This document shows, in pieces, positions 1 to 7,413 of a stretch of DNA of 64,000 bases; position 1 is the stretch's first letter, and each line of letters begins with the position of its first letter. The translations under genes were made by a program, and so were the position numbers. Source of the stretch: Arthrobacter sp. Soc17.1.1.1 (GTDB lineage: Bacteria; Actinomycetota; Actinomycetes; Actinomycetales; Micrococcaceae); NCBI RefSeq assembly GCF_036867195.1, contig NZ_JBAJII010000002.1:1-64000 (forward strand), written 5' to 3'. The notes beneath the pieces are model-generated. The model had not been told where the DNA came from, did not search any database, and saw only the letters and a list, made by a program, of their open reading frames with translations.

Positions 1-17
1 TCACCGGTTCCGGCGAC

Positions 18-665
18 ATGGGCAACGACATGGACAGCAACGCCCGTGGCGCAACCCCTGACCGCGGTGGTAGCTCGCTCACCATCCCAAGGTTCACAAC
101 TGCCCGGCCGTTCGGCCTGACCCTGCTCATCACAGGGATCATCGGTTGGGTTGCAGCCGGAATCCTCATCCTCGAGAAGCTCGAGCTCTACCGGAACCCG
201 GACCACGTCACCAGCTGCGACATCAACCCATGGGTGTCCTGCGGTCAGGTCATGGAAACCTGGCAATCCGAGCTCTTCGGCTTCCCCAACCCCTTCATCG
301 GGCTCGTCGGCTTCACGATCATCATCACCACCGGCATGGCTCTGCTCGCCGGCGCCCGGTTCGCCCACTGGTACTGGGCCGGCCTCCAGATAGGCGTCAC
401 ACTCGGCGCTGTCTTCGCGACCTGGCTCTGGAGCCAGGCCCTGTTCGACATCTACATCCTCTGCCTCTACTGCATGATCGTCTGGGCAGCGATGATCCCT
501 CTGGTCATCCTCACCACCGTCCGCAACATGGTTCACGGAGTCATCCCCGCACCCACCCCTGTGACCCGGTGGGTCGCTGACTGGGTAGGACCCATCATCG
601 TCATCACCTACCTCGCCGTCGCCGCGTCCGTGTTCTTCCGGTTCATCCACGTCTTCATCGACTGA
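18..665 (+). CDS. Vitamin K epoxide reductase (VKOR) family membrane protein
   Basis: Integral membrane thiol oxidoreductase, 215 aa. VKOR homologues reoxidise extracytoplasmic thiol oxidases such as DsbA using quinones, so a role in disulfide formation outside the membrane is expected. Seen: about five hydrophobic segments, the loop cysteine pair C67 and C75, and the redox CxxC motif C149-L-Y-C152 in a late helix, which is the family signature. The frame stays open to the left edge of the window and no clear ribosome binding site precedes the ATG, so the true start may lie upstream; a second ATG is at position 30. The next gene is TlpA-like, also a thiol protein, and a copper cluster follows after the IS, which suggests an envelope redox role linked to metal stress. 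Family call firm, physiological role inferred. Confidence 0.9.
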   Translation: MGNDMDSNARGATPDRGGSSLTIPRFTTARPFGLTLLITGIIGWVAAGILILEKLELYRNPDHVTSCDINPWVSCGQVMETWQSELFGFPNPFIGLVGFTIIITTGMALLAGARFAHWYWAGLQIGVTLGAVFATWLWSQALFDIYILCLYCMIVWAAMIPLVILTTVRNMVHGVIPAPTPVTRWVADWVGPIIVITYLAVAASVFFRFIHVFID

Positions 666-794
666 TCTCTGCCGAACGACCTTTGTCCATGATCACTTCT
701 CACCGGCCATCCTCAGCCACCGCAACACAGCCACAGCCACAGGACACCGGGTCGGGCGGATTTGCGATCACGGATGAGCGCGAAGGAGCTTCCC

Positions 795-1451
795 ATGTAT
801 GACACACCCCGACCCAACCCGACTCCCTCCCGAATGAGTCATCGGTTCGGCGTATTGCTCGTCGCCGCGTCGCTCGCCCTCACCGGCTGCACCGCAACAG
901 ATTCCCTGGCTCAACAAGCCGAAGCAGGAGACAACAAGAACTACATCGCCGGCGACGGGTCCGTTGCCGAATACTCACCCGAGAACCGAGGCGACCCGGT
1001 CAGTCTGGAGGGCACGCTCTTCGATGGAACACTCATCAGTCAAGACGACTGGGCAGGTGAGGTCGTGGTTTTGAACTTCTGGTACGCAGCCTGCGCACCC
1101 TGCCGCACCGAAGCCCCCACACTGAACACTGTCCACGAGCAATTCAAAGACCAAGGAGTGCGCTTCTACGGCGTCAACGTACGCGATGAGAAAGCTACAG
1201 CCGAGGCATTCGAACGGAACTTCGAAGTCACGTACCCGAGCTTCGATGACCGGGACGGAGGCATTTTGCTGAATCTCACCCAGTACGTCCCTCCCCAAGC
1301 CGTACCCACAACCTTGATCCTGGACCGGCAAGGCAGGGTATCGGCGCGCATCCTCGGCTTGGCCGAAGAAACTACCCTCACGACCCTGATCGAAGACGTA
1401 GCGACATCGATCTCACCGCCTACCAGTTCCGAGACACGCAGTTCGTCCTGA
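795..1451 (+). CDS. TlpA/ResA-like thioredoxin-fold lipoprotein
   Basis: Membrane-anchored extracytoplasmic thiol-disulfide oxidoreductase, 218 aa. The N-terminus is a lipoprotein signal ending in the lipobox LTGC (C32). The thioredoxin domain has the active site W-Y-A-A-C100-A-P-C103 and the cis-proline region P-P-Q-A-V-P-T-T near the C-terminus, as in TlpA/ResA proteins that reduce apocytochromes or other exported proteins. The frame is open from a TTG at 762, but the ATG at 795 follows an AAGGAG box with 7-nt spacing and gives a cleaner signal peptide. It lies 96 bp after the VKOR stop and probably works in the same redox branch. Reductase versus oxidase direction cannot be read from sequence. 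Confidence 0.9.
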   Translation: MYDTPRPNPTPSRMSHRFGVLLVAASLALTGCTATDSLAQQAEAGDNKNYIAGDGSVAEYSPENRGDPVSLEGTLFDGTLISQDDWAGEVVVLNFWYAACAPCRTEAPTLNTVHEQFKDQGVRFYGVNVRDEKATAEAFERNFEVTYPSFDDRDGGILLNLTQYVPPQAVPTTLILDRQGRVSARILGLAEETTLTTLIEDVATSISPPTSSETRSSS

Positions 1452-1633
1452 TTACCCTGCCCAACAAGACGCCGCATAGGCCCCGTCGAGCTTCCTCTGT
1501 GACACGAGCACGGAATATGAAGCCAGCGGCACGGCACCATCTGAGGGACGCGAAACACGAAGGAATTTGCCATTCGCCGCGGCAATCCCCACTACCGCCC
1601 CGCTCACGGTCACCGCGCGTGGACGGGGCCGAT

Positions 1634-1657
1634 GAGTATTTGAGTATTTGAGTGTTC
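1634..1657. repeat. Three tandem 8-bp iterons (GAGTATTT type)
   Basis: Units GAGTATTT, GAGTATTT and GAGTGTTC lie head to tail. Read on the other strand they are ACTCAAAT-type units, the same family as the four units at 3364-3395 in inverted orientation. Short head-to-tail repeats of this kind are typical binding sites for ribbon-helix-helix plasmid regulators; the ParB-C-like protein at 4906 is a candidate ligand (inference). Confidence 0.6.
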
Positions 1658-1662
1658 GACTA

Positions 1663-1692
1663 AAGGGCCGGAACCGATAGGTGTCGGCCCTT
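1663..1692 (+). terminator. Hairpin downstream of the TlpA-like gene
   Basis: AAGGGCCG (1663-1670) pairs with CGGCCCTT (1685-1692) across a 14-nt loop. No long T-run follows, so it is a plausible but weak intrinsic terminator between the redox genes and the non-coding element. Confidence 0.45.
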
Positions 1693-1710
1693 CGTCGTTG
1701 CGGGGGTTCT

Positions 1711-2069
1711 TGGCCGGCGGCCGCGGGTTGTTTCACCTGTAGTGCTTCCCTGCTCTCCGCCAGGGCTCCGAGCAGGGTAACGGTCCTTCGCTTCGCTCCG
1801 GCCTGATTGGGCTCGGGCACTCCTTCGTCGCACCCGACCCTGATCTGTCCACGACGTTTTTTGCTGCTGTCCTTCGGATTGTGCGCCCCCGCTCCACAGC
1901 GTCAACCGGCTCCGCCGGCATCGGGCACACCGATCCTGTCCGGCGCTCCTGCGTCGCTTATTTCCTCCCAGGATCGGCGCACCCTCGCACCTGCGGCGTT
2001 GAGCACTGCTCCGTCGGGGACGAGCGAGCGAGCTCGCCAGCAGGCAAAACACAACGGGGGAGAGGGGCC
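1711..2069 (+). ncRNA. Repeated non-coding element, copy 1 (possible structured RNA)
   Basis: About 360 nt between the TlpA-like gene and the gene at 2126, with no credible ORF. It shares ordered blocks with 5511-5840 and 14985-15306: a hairpin-prone CTTCGCTTCGCTC block, a T-run followed by GCTGCTGTCC and CGGAT (1857-1890), CGGCGCTCCTGCGTCGCT plus TATTTCCTC (1941-1968), and a tail with CTCCGTCGG, CCAGCAGGCAAAAC and a GGGGAGAGGGG purine run. CTCC(T)KCGTCG motifs recur inside each copy. Spacing between blocks changes by amounts not divisible by three, which argues against a protein. It lies about 55 nt upstream of the GTG of the next gene in the same orientation, so it could be a leader RNA, a stand-alone RNA or a DNA-level element. 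No known RNA family was recognised. Confidence 0.5.
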
Positions 2070-2125
2070 ACTGCTGGTCACCAAGGCCTCCGACCCCACC
2101 ACCTGCATCGATAAGGAGCAACACC

Positions 2126-2572
2126 GTGAACTCTATGAACACTGATACCGCAGTTCTGGTCAGCACCACCACGAAGGACACCGAGGAAATCATCACCGCC
2201 CCGGTCCTGCCGGTGGACGATCGCACCGGGGACGGGTACGACTGGCTCGATACCCTCACCGGCAGCCCGTGGAAGGTCATGGGCGCGTGGGGTACCGATG
2301 GATGGGACGCCGGGTCCTGGCCCTACGTCTTCTTCGCCACCGCCACCCACCGAGACGAGACCGGCACCCTGTACGGGTACGGGACCTACATCGAGGGCGA
2401 CACCTACACGCACTGGTACCGCGCCGAGGACGCCTGCCACAAGGCGATCACCGCAGAGGTCTTCTGGTACTGGAAGCACGGACAGGCAGACGGGCCGGCC
2501 CACCTGCCCGCCACGGCCGAGGAGCTGGACGACGAGTTCACCAAGCCCTACGGATGCATCCACCGCTGCTAG
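2126..2572 (+). CDS. Hypothetical plasmid protein
   Basis: 148 aa, not recognised. GTG start with AAGGAG 7 nt upstream. The N-terminal ~35 residues are Thr/Val-rich and probably disordered; the rest is a compact acidic domain rich in Trp and Tyr, with a Gly-Tyr-Gly-Thr-Tyr strand and a C-terminal C-I-H-R-C motif (Cys at 144 and 148) after an earlier Cys in the helix around residue 105. No signal peptide or TM segment. It is the first gene downstream of non-coding element copy 1 and is followed by a strong hairpin, so it may be a single-gene transcript. It is the first of a run of small plasmid housekeeping genes (NrdH, Ssb). Confidence 0.75.
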   Translation: MNSMNTDTAVLVSTTTKDTEEIITAPVLPVDDRTGDGYDWLDTLTGSPWKVMGAWGTDGWDAGSWPYVFFATATHRDETGTLYGYGTYIEGDTYTHWYRAEDACHKAITAEVFWYWKHGQADGPAHLPATAEELDDEFTKPYGCIHRC

Positions 2573-2586
2573 GACTCGCTGACGAA

Positions 2587-2620
2587 GGCCGCACCCCGCC
2601 CCAGCGGGCCGGGTGCGGCC
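2587..2620 (+). terminator. GC-rich hairpin terminator
   Basis: A perfect 10-bp stem, GGCCGCACCC (2587-2596) with GGGTGCGGCC (2611-2620), lies 15 nt after the stop of the gene ending at 2572. There is no T-tract, as is common in high-GC actinobacteria. Confidence 0.6.
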
Positions 2621-2675
2621 CCGGCCCTCGACCTCACCGGCCTCATCCCACTAGCCCGAAAGCAGGCACGCACTG

Positions 2676-2972
2676 ATGCCCGAAATGCTGTTCTCCATGA
2701 ACCGGACTATCACCCAGGCCGACTACGTCCGAATTGCCGTCGACGAAGACGCAATGCTCGCCTGGCTGCAGGAGAATCCCAAAGAGAACGACTGGATCCA
2801 GCCCGTCTACGACAAGGCCGACATATGCGCCGACGACGTCCGCCGCTACATCGAAGCCCACCCCGAGCTGCGCGACCACCGGCACTTCCACGAAGCAGCC
2901 GGAGAACCGCACGAGAGCTGGTCCCAGCTGGAAACCATCGGCCCAGCGGACGAAAACCAGGACCAAAGTTAG
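2676..2972 (+). CDS. Small acidic hypothetical protein
   Basis: 98 aa, not recognised. Soluble and acidic, with a helical central region containing the stretch ADDVRRYIEAHPELRDHRHF near residues 50-70. An in-frame ATG at 2697 is an alternative start; neither start has a strong ribosome binding site. It lies between an unknown gene and nrdH in the housekeeping block, all on the plus strand. Coding is supported by length, codon use and position only. Confidence 0.6.
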   Translation: MPEMLFSMNRTITQADYVRIAVDEDAMLAWLQENPKENDWIQPVYDKADICADDVRRYIEAHPELRDHRHFHEAAGEPHESWSQLETIGPADENQDQS

Positions 2973-3086
2973 CTCGATTTATGCTGTAAAACTGCTGTTT
3001 TTCAGATGAATAAACGGTAGAATTAGTACCAGCAGCACAGCAGTCGACTCTCACTAAAACCCACACGTAACCAAGGACTGAGCGCC

Positions 3087-3341
3087 ATGACCATCACCAT
3101 CTTCGAGAAGCCCACCGGGTGCTTCGGATGTAAGAAGACGAAGGAACTGTTCGACGCCGCCGGCGTCCAGTTCAACACCGTGGACATCACCACCAACGAC
3201 CAGGCCCTGGCCTACATCACCGACGAGCTCGGCTACAGCCAGGCACCCGTCGTGGTCTACGAAAAGGACGGCAGCGAGGACCACTGGTCCGGCCTGAACC
3301 CCACCAAGATCAACCAGGTCATCGCCCTCGACGGCAAGTAG
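3087..3341 (+). CDS. nrdH: NrdH-like glutaredoxin/redoxin
   Basis: 84-aa thioredoxin-fold redoxin. The active site is C12-F-G-C15 near the N-terminus, followed by the cis-Pro segment APVVVY and the C-terminal W-S-G-L-N-P-x-K-I motif typical of NrdH, which donates electrons to class Ib ribonucleotide reductase and is itself reduced by thioredoxin reductase. AAGGA lies 9-10 nt before the ATG. No nrdE/F/I genes are nearby; plasmid-borne NrdH-like proteins next to ssb may support DNA precursor supply or act as general reductants. Fold call firm, partner unknown. Confidence 0.88.
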   Translation: MTITIFEKPTGCFGCKKTKELFDAAGVQFNTVDITTNDQALAYITDELGYSQAPVVVYEKDGSEDHWSGLNPTKINQVIALDGK

Positions 3342-3363
3342 CCCAGCTGCGCCAGACGCCCTC

Positions 3364-3395
3364 ACTCATCTACTCAAATACTCATTCACTCATTC
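3364..3395. repeat. Four tandem 8-bp ACTCA iterons upstream of ssb
   Basis: Head-to-tail units ACTCATCT, ACTCAAAT, ACTCATTC and ACTCATTC lie directly between nrdH and ssb, about 40 nt before the ssb start. The same family occurs inverted at 1634-1657. They probably form an operator or partition site for a ribbon-helix-helix protein (inference). Confidence 0.65.
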
Positions 3396-3437
3396 AATGA
3401 CAACACCAGCACCCCATACGAAAGGCAGTTGAGCATC

Positions 3438-3986
3438 ATGGCAGGAGAAACGATCATCACCGTCATCGGGAACCTCACCGCGGATCCCGAACTCCGCTTC
3501 ACCCCCAGCGGGTCAGCGGTCGCGAACTTCACCATCGCGTCCACCCCGCGCACCTTCGACCGGCAGTCCAACGACTGGAAGGACGGGGAAACCCTGTTCC
3601 TGCGCTGCAACGTCTGGCGCGAATCGGCAGAGAATGTCGCCGAGACTCTGACCAAGGGAACCCGTGTCATCGCCCATGGCCGGTTGAAGTCCCGCAGCTA
3701 CGACACCAAGGAAGGCGAGAAGCGCACCGTCATGGAACTCGAGGTCGACGAGGTCGGGCCGAGCCTGCGCTACGCCTCGGCGAAAGTCACCCGCGTCCAG
3801 CGCAGCGGATCCGGCGGCGCCGGTGGAGGTAACGCCCAGGGCGGGGGAGGGTTCCAGGGAGGAGCGCAGCCCGGCAACACATGGCAGCAGCAACCCGCGG
3901 AAGATCCATGGGGAGCCCCCGCAGCGGCTCCTGCCGGCGGCGCCGGTGGGTGGGGCAACGGGCCGGAGAGCGAGCCGCCGTTCTAG
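3438..3986 (+). CDS. ssb: Single-stranded DNA-binding protein
   Basis: Plasmid-encoded SSB, 182 aa. Residues 1-~110 form the OB fold, with the conserved actinobacterial opening [20 protein letters not shown] and the W-x-R strand motif ([15 protein letters not shown]). A Gly/Gln-rich linker follows, then the acidic tip ESEPPF that recruits replication and repair proteins. The ATG at 3438 is chosen because SSBs of this group begin MAGE; an upstream in-frame TTG at 3429 is unlikely. On conjugative plasmids SSB coats the transferred strand in the recipient. The 8-bp iterons immediately upstream suggest control by a plasmid regulator. Confidence 0.95.
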   Translation: MAGETIITVIGNLTADPELRFTPSGSAVANFTIASTPRTFDRQSNDWKDGETLFLRCNVWRESAENVAETLTKGTRVIAHGRLKSRSYDTKEGEKRTVMELEVDEVGPSLRYASAKVTRVQRSGSGGAGGGNAQGGGGFQGGAQPGNTWQQQPAEDPWGAPAAAPAGGAGGWGNGPESEPPF

Positions 3987-4107
3987 CCCGCAGCTTTGCA
4001 CAGCATTGCGGGACAATCGTCGGTGGCCGGCCCTACGCTGGCCACCAACGCATCACGCTAATCACAGTGACCTGCCCTGTAGGGCGCCTAGTAGGAGAGA
4101 GAAACCC

Positions 4108-4566
4108 ATGACCAGCACCCCCGAGACGCAAGCGCTCACGAACGAGCATCACTGCGGGCTGAGGTCGTGGGCGAAAGGCACCTACACGATCGAGGCAGCA
4201 ACGGAATTGCTGATCCGGGCTCATGATGGCCGATTCGCCAAGCCGGGGCAGCCCTGGATCGGGATGGGCAGCCGCTGGCCCTATGTCGATTTCGAGGCGA
4301 TCGAGGAGAACCTTGGAGGGCTTTCCGGTGGCGAACGCCGGTTCATGCTGCTGGTCGCTTCCCTCGGCGACGGGGGAGCGCTGGTCGACCTCGGCGACGT
4401 CATCCCGGGCCTGGACCGTGACGTGCTGGCCCTCGTGCTCGCCGCGATCGCCCATGCCGGCGGAAGCCACGAACACTCAGGGTTCGAGTTCACCGAAGAC
4501 GGTATACCGACGTCCATCGTCCGCCTCGCCCGGCTCTACGACTGGCCTAACGGCAACATCATCTAA
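4108..4566 (+). CDS. Hypothetical protein
   Basis: 152 aa, not recognised. The ATG follows AGGAG with 10-nt spacing; the longer open frame starting at 3823 only reflects overlap with ssb and is not used. Seen: an N-terminal helical segment, a Trp/Pro-rich middle (QPWIGMGSRWPYVDF) and a C-terminal helical part with LGDVIPGLDRDVLALVLAAI. No Cys pairs, TM segment or nucleotide-binding motif. Recurrent small unknown proteins in this position next to ssb are common on actinobacterial plasmids, which is all that context offers. Confidence 0.75.
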   Translation: MTSTPETQALTNEHHCGLRSWAKGTYTIEAATELLIRAHDGRFAKPGQPWIGMGSRWPYVDFEAIEENLGGLSGGERRFMLLVASLGDGGALVDLGDVIPGLDRDVLALVLAAIAHAGGSHEHSGFEFTEDGIPTSIVRLARLYDWPNGNII

Positions 4567-4644
4567 AGCCGCTGCGCGGCACTCCAGCACGCAGGCGGAC
4601 GGCACGAAACCTAGGCGGTGCGCTGACACACTGGAAGGATGCTC

Positions 4645-4905
4645 ATGGACTCGCCAACGAGCGGACGCGTCGCGGAATGCGCCGAGTGCGATCGGACATC
4701 CCCACTGACCACTACCGGGAACGGAACACCCAAGCTCTGGGCCCATGTCGCGGATGAGCAGATCACCCTTTGCCCGCTGCACAAGTTCCAGCCGCCAGCA
4801 GAGTGGAAAGACCTTATTCAGACTTACAGCAGGGCTGACCTCGAACAGCTGCGCGGTGACACCAAGCCACCGCCGGCGGGAGCCTTCGATGACGAGGAGC
4901 AGTAG
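4645..4905 (+). CDS. Small protein with a Cys-rich N-terminus, possible zinc ribbon
   Basis: 86 aa. GAAGGA precedes the ATG at 4645 by about 6 nt; an ATG at 4639 sits directly on the ribosome binding site and is less likely. Near the N-terminus a C-x-x-C pair (CAEC) is followed about 30 residues later by CPLH, giving a possible Cys3-His zinc site. The C-terminus is acidic. The stop codon abuts the GTG of the next gene and the GAGGAG inside its 3' end serves as that gene's ribosome binding site, so the two are translationally coupled. Function unknown. Confidence 0.65.
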   Translation: MDSPTSGRVAECAECDRTSPLTTTGNGTPKLWAHVADEQITLCPLHKFQPPAEWKDLIQTYSRADLEQLRGDTKPPPAGAFDDEEQ

Positions 4906-5163
4906 GTGAGCAAGAGCAAACCGGCGTCTTTCACCCCGTACTTCGCGCAGGACGACGCCGACCAGGTGCGAGCTGCGTTCCTCGCCGCAGGACAGGCAGA
5001 GGGGTACCGGTCTGTGACAGACTTGATCGAAGCAGCTGTGATGCGTGAGGTGAAGCGCCTGCAGCGCAAGCACAACAACGGCAGGAAGTGGGAACCGGTA
5101 GCACCGGGAGCCCTCCGGCCAGGCCGACGGACTCTCGAGGAAGAGAAGAATCGGGCCCCATAG
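4906..5163 (+). CDS. ParB C-terminal-like (ribbon-helix-helix-type) DNA-binding protein
   Basis: 85 aa. The layout, a short beta stretch (ASFTPYF) followed by DDADQVRAAFLAAGQAEGYR, SVTDLIEAAVMREVKRLQRKHNNG and a Pro/Gly-rich tail with PGALRPGR, matches the C-terminal dimerisation and DNA-binding unit of actinobacterial plasmid ParB-like centromere-binding proteins, with no N-terminal region. It starts at GTG 4906 directly after the preceding stop. A small dimeric DNA binder of this kind is a good candidate ligand for the 8-bp iterons at 1634 and 3364. The family call rests on remembered sequence pattern, so it is moderate. Confidence 0.65.
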   Translation: MSKSKPASFTPYFAQDDADQVRAAFLAAGQAEGYRSVTDLIEAAVMREVKRLQRKHNNGRKWEPVAPGALRPGRRTLEEEKNRAP

Positions 5164-5200
5164 ATTTCCTCGATGCAGGGGAATGCAAGAAAAGCAGTAC

Positions 5201-5235
5201 GGAAGCGGGAGCTGGTGGTGCAGCCTCCCGCTTCC
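5201..5235 (+). terminator. Intrinsic terminator
   Basis: GGAAGCGGGAG pairs with CTCCCGCTTCC, extended by CTG/CAG with one bulge, and is followed by ACCTTTTAA. It closes the plus-strand housekeeping block and, read the other way, sits just after the stop of the minus-strand gene at 5241. Confidence 0.7.
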
Positions 5236-5240
5236 ACCTT

Positions 5241-5447
5241 TTAACCCTCCAGTAGCCGGCGGCCGCCACCGTGAACGGTCGCCCGCTTAGCCTTCCGGGC
5301 CCTCACGTACTGAGTGACGGCGATGCCCAGCCCCGCACCGCAACCAGCCAGCACCCCTCCCAGGTTCAGATCGAAGACCAGCATGGCGATCAACAGGATG
5401 CCGACGATGAGGGCGAGCTGTACGAAGAGATTGGCGAGGTCACGCAT
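5241..5447 (-). CDS. Small two-helix membrane protein
   Basis: 68 aa. Two predicted TM helices (FVQLALIVGILLIAMLVF and GGVLAGCGAGLGIAVTQYV) are followed by a basic tail RARKAKRATVHGGGRR. A GGGTGAG box lies about 5 nt before the ATG. A longer open frame extends upstream into non-coding element copy 2 but has no support. It converges on the terminator at 5201-5235. Unknown function; small membrane proteins of this form occur on many actinobacterial plasmids. Confidence 0.55.
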   Translation of the reverse strand: MRDLANLFVQLALIVGILLIAMLVFDLNLGGVLAGCGAGLGIAVTQYVRARKAKRATVHGGGRRLLEG

Positions 5448-5510
5448 GCAGCTCACCCTACGGTGAGCACGTTCCTGGCTGCCGCTGCGGCCCAGGGACA
5501 AACGATGCGG

Positions 5511-5840
5511 GGCCGGCGGCCGCGGGTGTGTCACCTGTAGTGCTTCCCTGGTCTCCGCTGGCGCTCCAACCAGGGAAACGGTCCTGCGCTTCGCTCCGGC
5601 CTGACAAGGCCCGGGCGCTCCTTCGTCGCACCCGACCCTGATGTTTTCTGCTGCTGTCCTTCGGATTATGCGCCCCCGCTCCACACCGTCAATCGCTGAC
5701 GCGACGGGGCCGGCCATAAACCTCTACGGCGCTCCTGCGTCGCTTATTTCCTTCGAGGTTTCATAGCAGGCCCTGCCCTTCGGGTTGACAGTGCTCCGTC
5801 GGGGACGAGCGAGCGAGCTCGCCGGCAGGCAAAAAACAAC
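5511..5840 (+). ncRNA. Repeated non-coding element, copy 2 (cut by an IS110 element)
   Basis: Closest relative of copy 1, with long nearly identical stretches: the opening GGCCGGCGGCCGCGGG, CACCTGTAGTGCTTCCCTG, GCGCTTCGCTCCGGCCTGA, the T-run/GCTGCTGTCC block (5643-5682), CGGCGCTCCTGCGTCGCTTA (5727-5746) and the CTCCGTCGGGGACGAGCG tail. Similarity stops sharply after AAAAAACAAC at 5840. The purine tail seen in copies 1 and 3 is missing and IS110-type sequence begins, so the IS probably inserted here or deleted the end. No protein-coding pattern is preserved between copies. Confidence 0.5.
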
Positions 5841-7330
5841 TGTGAGTCTTGACGGTGGCTGGTCTGGGACTAGCTGGCAGTGTTGATGCCGGTCGTTCTG
5901 CCTGGCGCGTGACTCGAAAAAACAATTGCCCCGCCAGGGTGCATTTCCCCCGACTTGTCCGCGCTGGGTGGAGCGGCCGGCGTTGACCTGTCCCACGACG
6001 GTGGCTTGATTAGAAGCCTGCCCGGCCCCTGCGGCTGTGGCTCATCACAGTATTGCCTCGACGTGACTCCTCCCAGGTCAGTGCCGGTCGCGATGCGACC
6101 AGTCTTGCCCGCTCGAAAGGAAGGAGGGTGGCCGCATTGACTATCGTTGCGCAGACCCGCCCATTCGTCATCGGCGTGGACTGCCACGCCCGCACCCACA
6201 CGTACGCCATCATTGAGGCCAGCACTAAGCAACGGGTCGCGTGCGAGCAGTTCCCGACCACGTCGGCAGGGCTTTCGCGCGCGCTTGCCTGGGTAGGCCG
6301 ACGGACAGGCGGGGATATGTCCTGTCTATGGGCCGTTGAGGGTATCGGCTCTTATGGTGCACGCCTGGCCAGGGCAGTAGCCGACGCCGGCTACGACGTC
6401 GCCGAAGCTCCAAGGATGAACGCCCGAGGGCGCCGGGGGATCGGTAAATCCGATCCGCTGGACGCCACCGCCATCGGAACCGCAGTCCTCAGCTTGGAGG
6501 AGTCCCAGCTCCGCGCCCCGCGCCGGGATGAAGGAACCCGTGCCGGGCTTAGGATCCTGAGCGCGGCTCGGGATCAGTTGACACGCGAACGAACAGTAAA
6601 CGTCAACGCACTCATCGCCTTACTCCGGGCACACGACCTGGGAATCGACGCTCGTAAACCGCTGGTTGCCGCCCAGATCGCCACAATCACCAGATGGCGG
6701 GAACGAGACGAGCCAATCGAGTTGCTGATCGCGCGTGAGGAAGCAGTCCGGTTGGCGCGCCGCGTTCTTGAAGTGACTACTCAGCTGACTGCAAACCAGA
6801 GGCGCATGACCGAACTGATCCAGCAAAGCCCAGCGGCGCCGCTGTTGGAGATGGTGGGCGCCGGTGCTGTCACTGTCGCCACCGTCCTGACAGCCTGGTC
6901 GCATCCAGGAAGGGTTCGCAGCGAAGCTGCCTTCGCCTCACTGGCAGGAGTGAATCCCTTGCCGGCTTCAAGCGGTAACACTGTCCGACACAGGCTCAAC
7001 CGGGGCGGGGATAGGCGCCTCAACCGTGCCTTGCATACCATCACCATGACCCGGATGGTCCACGATCCCGGAACTCGGGACTACGTCGCCAAACGCACCC
7101 AAGAAGGGCGGAGCTACCGCGAGATCCGCAGATCCCTCAAGCGCTACATCGCCCGAATCCTCTACCGCCAACTCAACGCCCTTTACGCCACCGCGGAACC
7201 GGCCCCATCCCACGTTGCTGGGGCAGATGGTTCAGATGGTGTCCTTTAGCGGATCCGCTCATGCGCATCCTGACGCGGTATGTGAATTGCACTACCCATA
7301 AGACCTCCGTATGTGTCGCGTGCCGCTCAT
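5841..7330 (+). mobile_element. IS110-family insertion sequence (ends approximate)
   Basis: The left boundary is placed where homology to the non-coding element ends. The right boundary is a guess about 80 nt after the transposase stop. IS110 elements lack clear terminal inverted repeats and make no consistent target duplication, so the ends cannot be fixed from one copy. The ~295-nt non-coding left end before the transposase is the region where IS110-group elements encode the guide (bridge) RNA that pairs with donor and target DNA. Confidence 0.6.
6137..7249 (+). CDS. IS110-family transposase
   Basis: 370-aa DEDD recombinase. The N-terminal RuvC-like domain has IGVDCHARTHTYAI with the first catalytic Asp, an acidic motif near AVEGIGSYG, and KSDPLDATAIG carrying the last two acidic residues. 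The C-terminal Transposase_20 domain has LLEMVGAGAVTVATVLTAW, FASLAGVNPLPASSG with the conserved Ser region, and the R-G-G-D-R-R-L-N motif. The TTG at 6137 is chosen because GGAGG ends 9 nt upstream; a GTG at 6128 touches the ribosome binding site and the 6053 start lacks one. The frame is intact, so the element could be active. It separates the housekeeping block from the copper cluster. Confidence 0.9.
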   Translation: MTIVAQTRPFVIGVDCHARTHTYAIIEASTKQRVACEQFPTTSAGLSRALAWVGRRTGGDMSCLWAVEGIGSYGARLARAVADAGYDVAEAPRMNARGRRGIGKSDPLDATAIGTAVLSLEESQLRAPRRDEGTRAGLRILSAARDQLTRERTVNVNALIALLRAHDLGIDARKPLVAAQIATITRWRERDEPIELLIAREEAVRLARRVLEVTTQLTANQRRMTELIQQSPAAPLLEMVGAGAVTVATVLTAWSHPGRVRSEAAFASLAGVNPLPASSGNTVRHRLNRGGDRRLNRALHTITMTRMVHDPGTRDYVAKRTQEGRSYREIRRSLKRYIARILYRQLNALYATAEPAPSHVAGADGSDGVL

Positions 7331-7413
7331 GGTAGGAAGCTCGAGGATTTTGATCTAGAGCGAGCAGCGGTTTGGATGATCAGAAGTGGTTGCCGACGTC
7401 CCAGCTGAGGCCT

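Noticed and set aside
1660-2280. Protein reading of non-coding element copy 1 (minus-strand ORFs sharing ERGRTIRRTAA with copy 2)
   Set aside because: The similarity follows DNA identity; frames shift between copies because of indels not divisible by three, and no start or ribosome binding site is shared.
3823-4107. 5' extension of the gene at 4108 into ssb
   Set aside because: Reads ssb out of frame; the ATG at 4108 has its own ribosome binding site.
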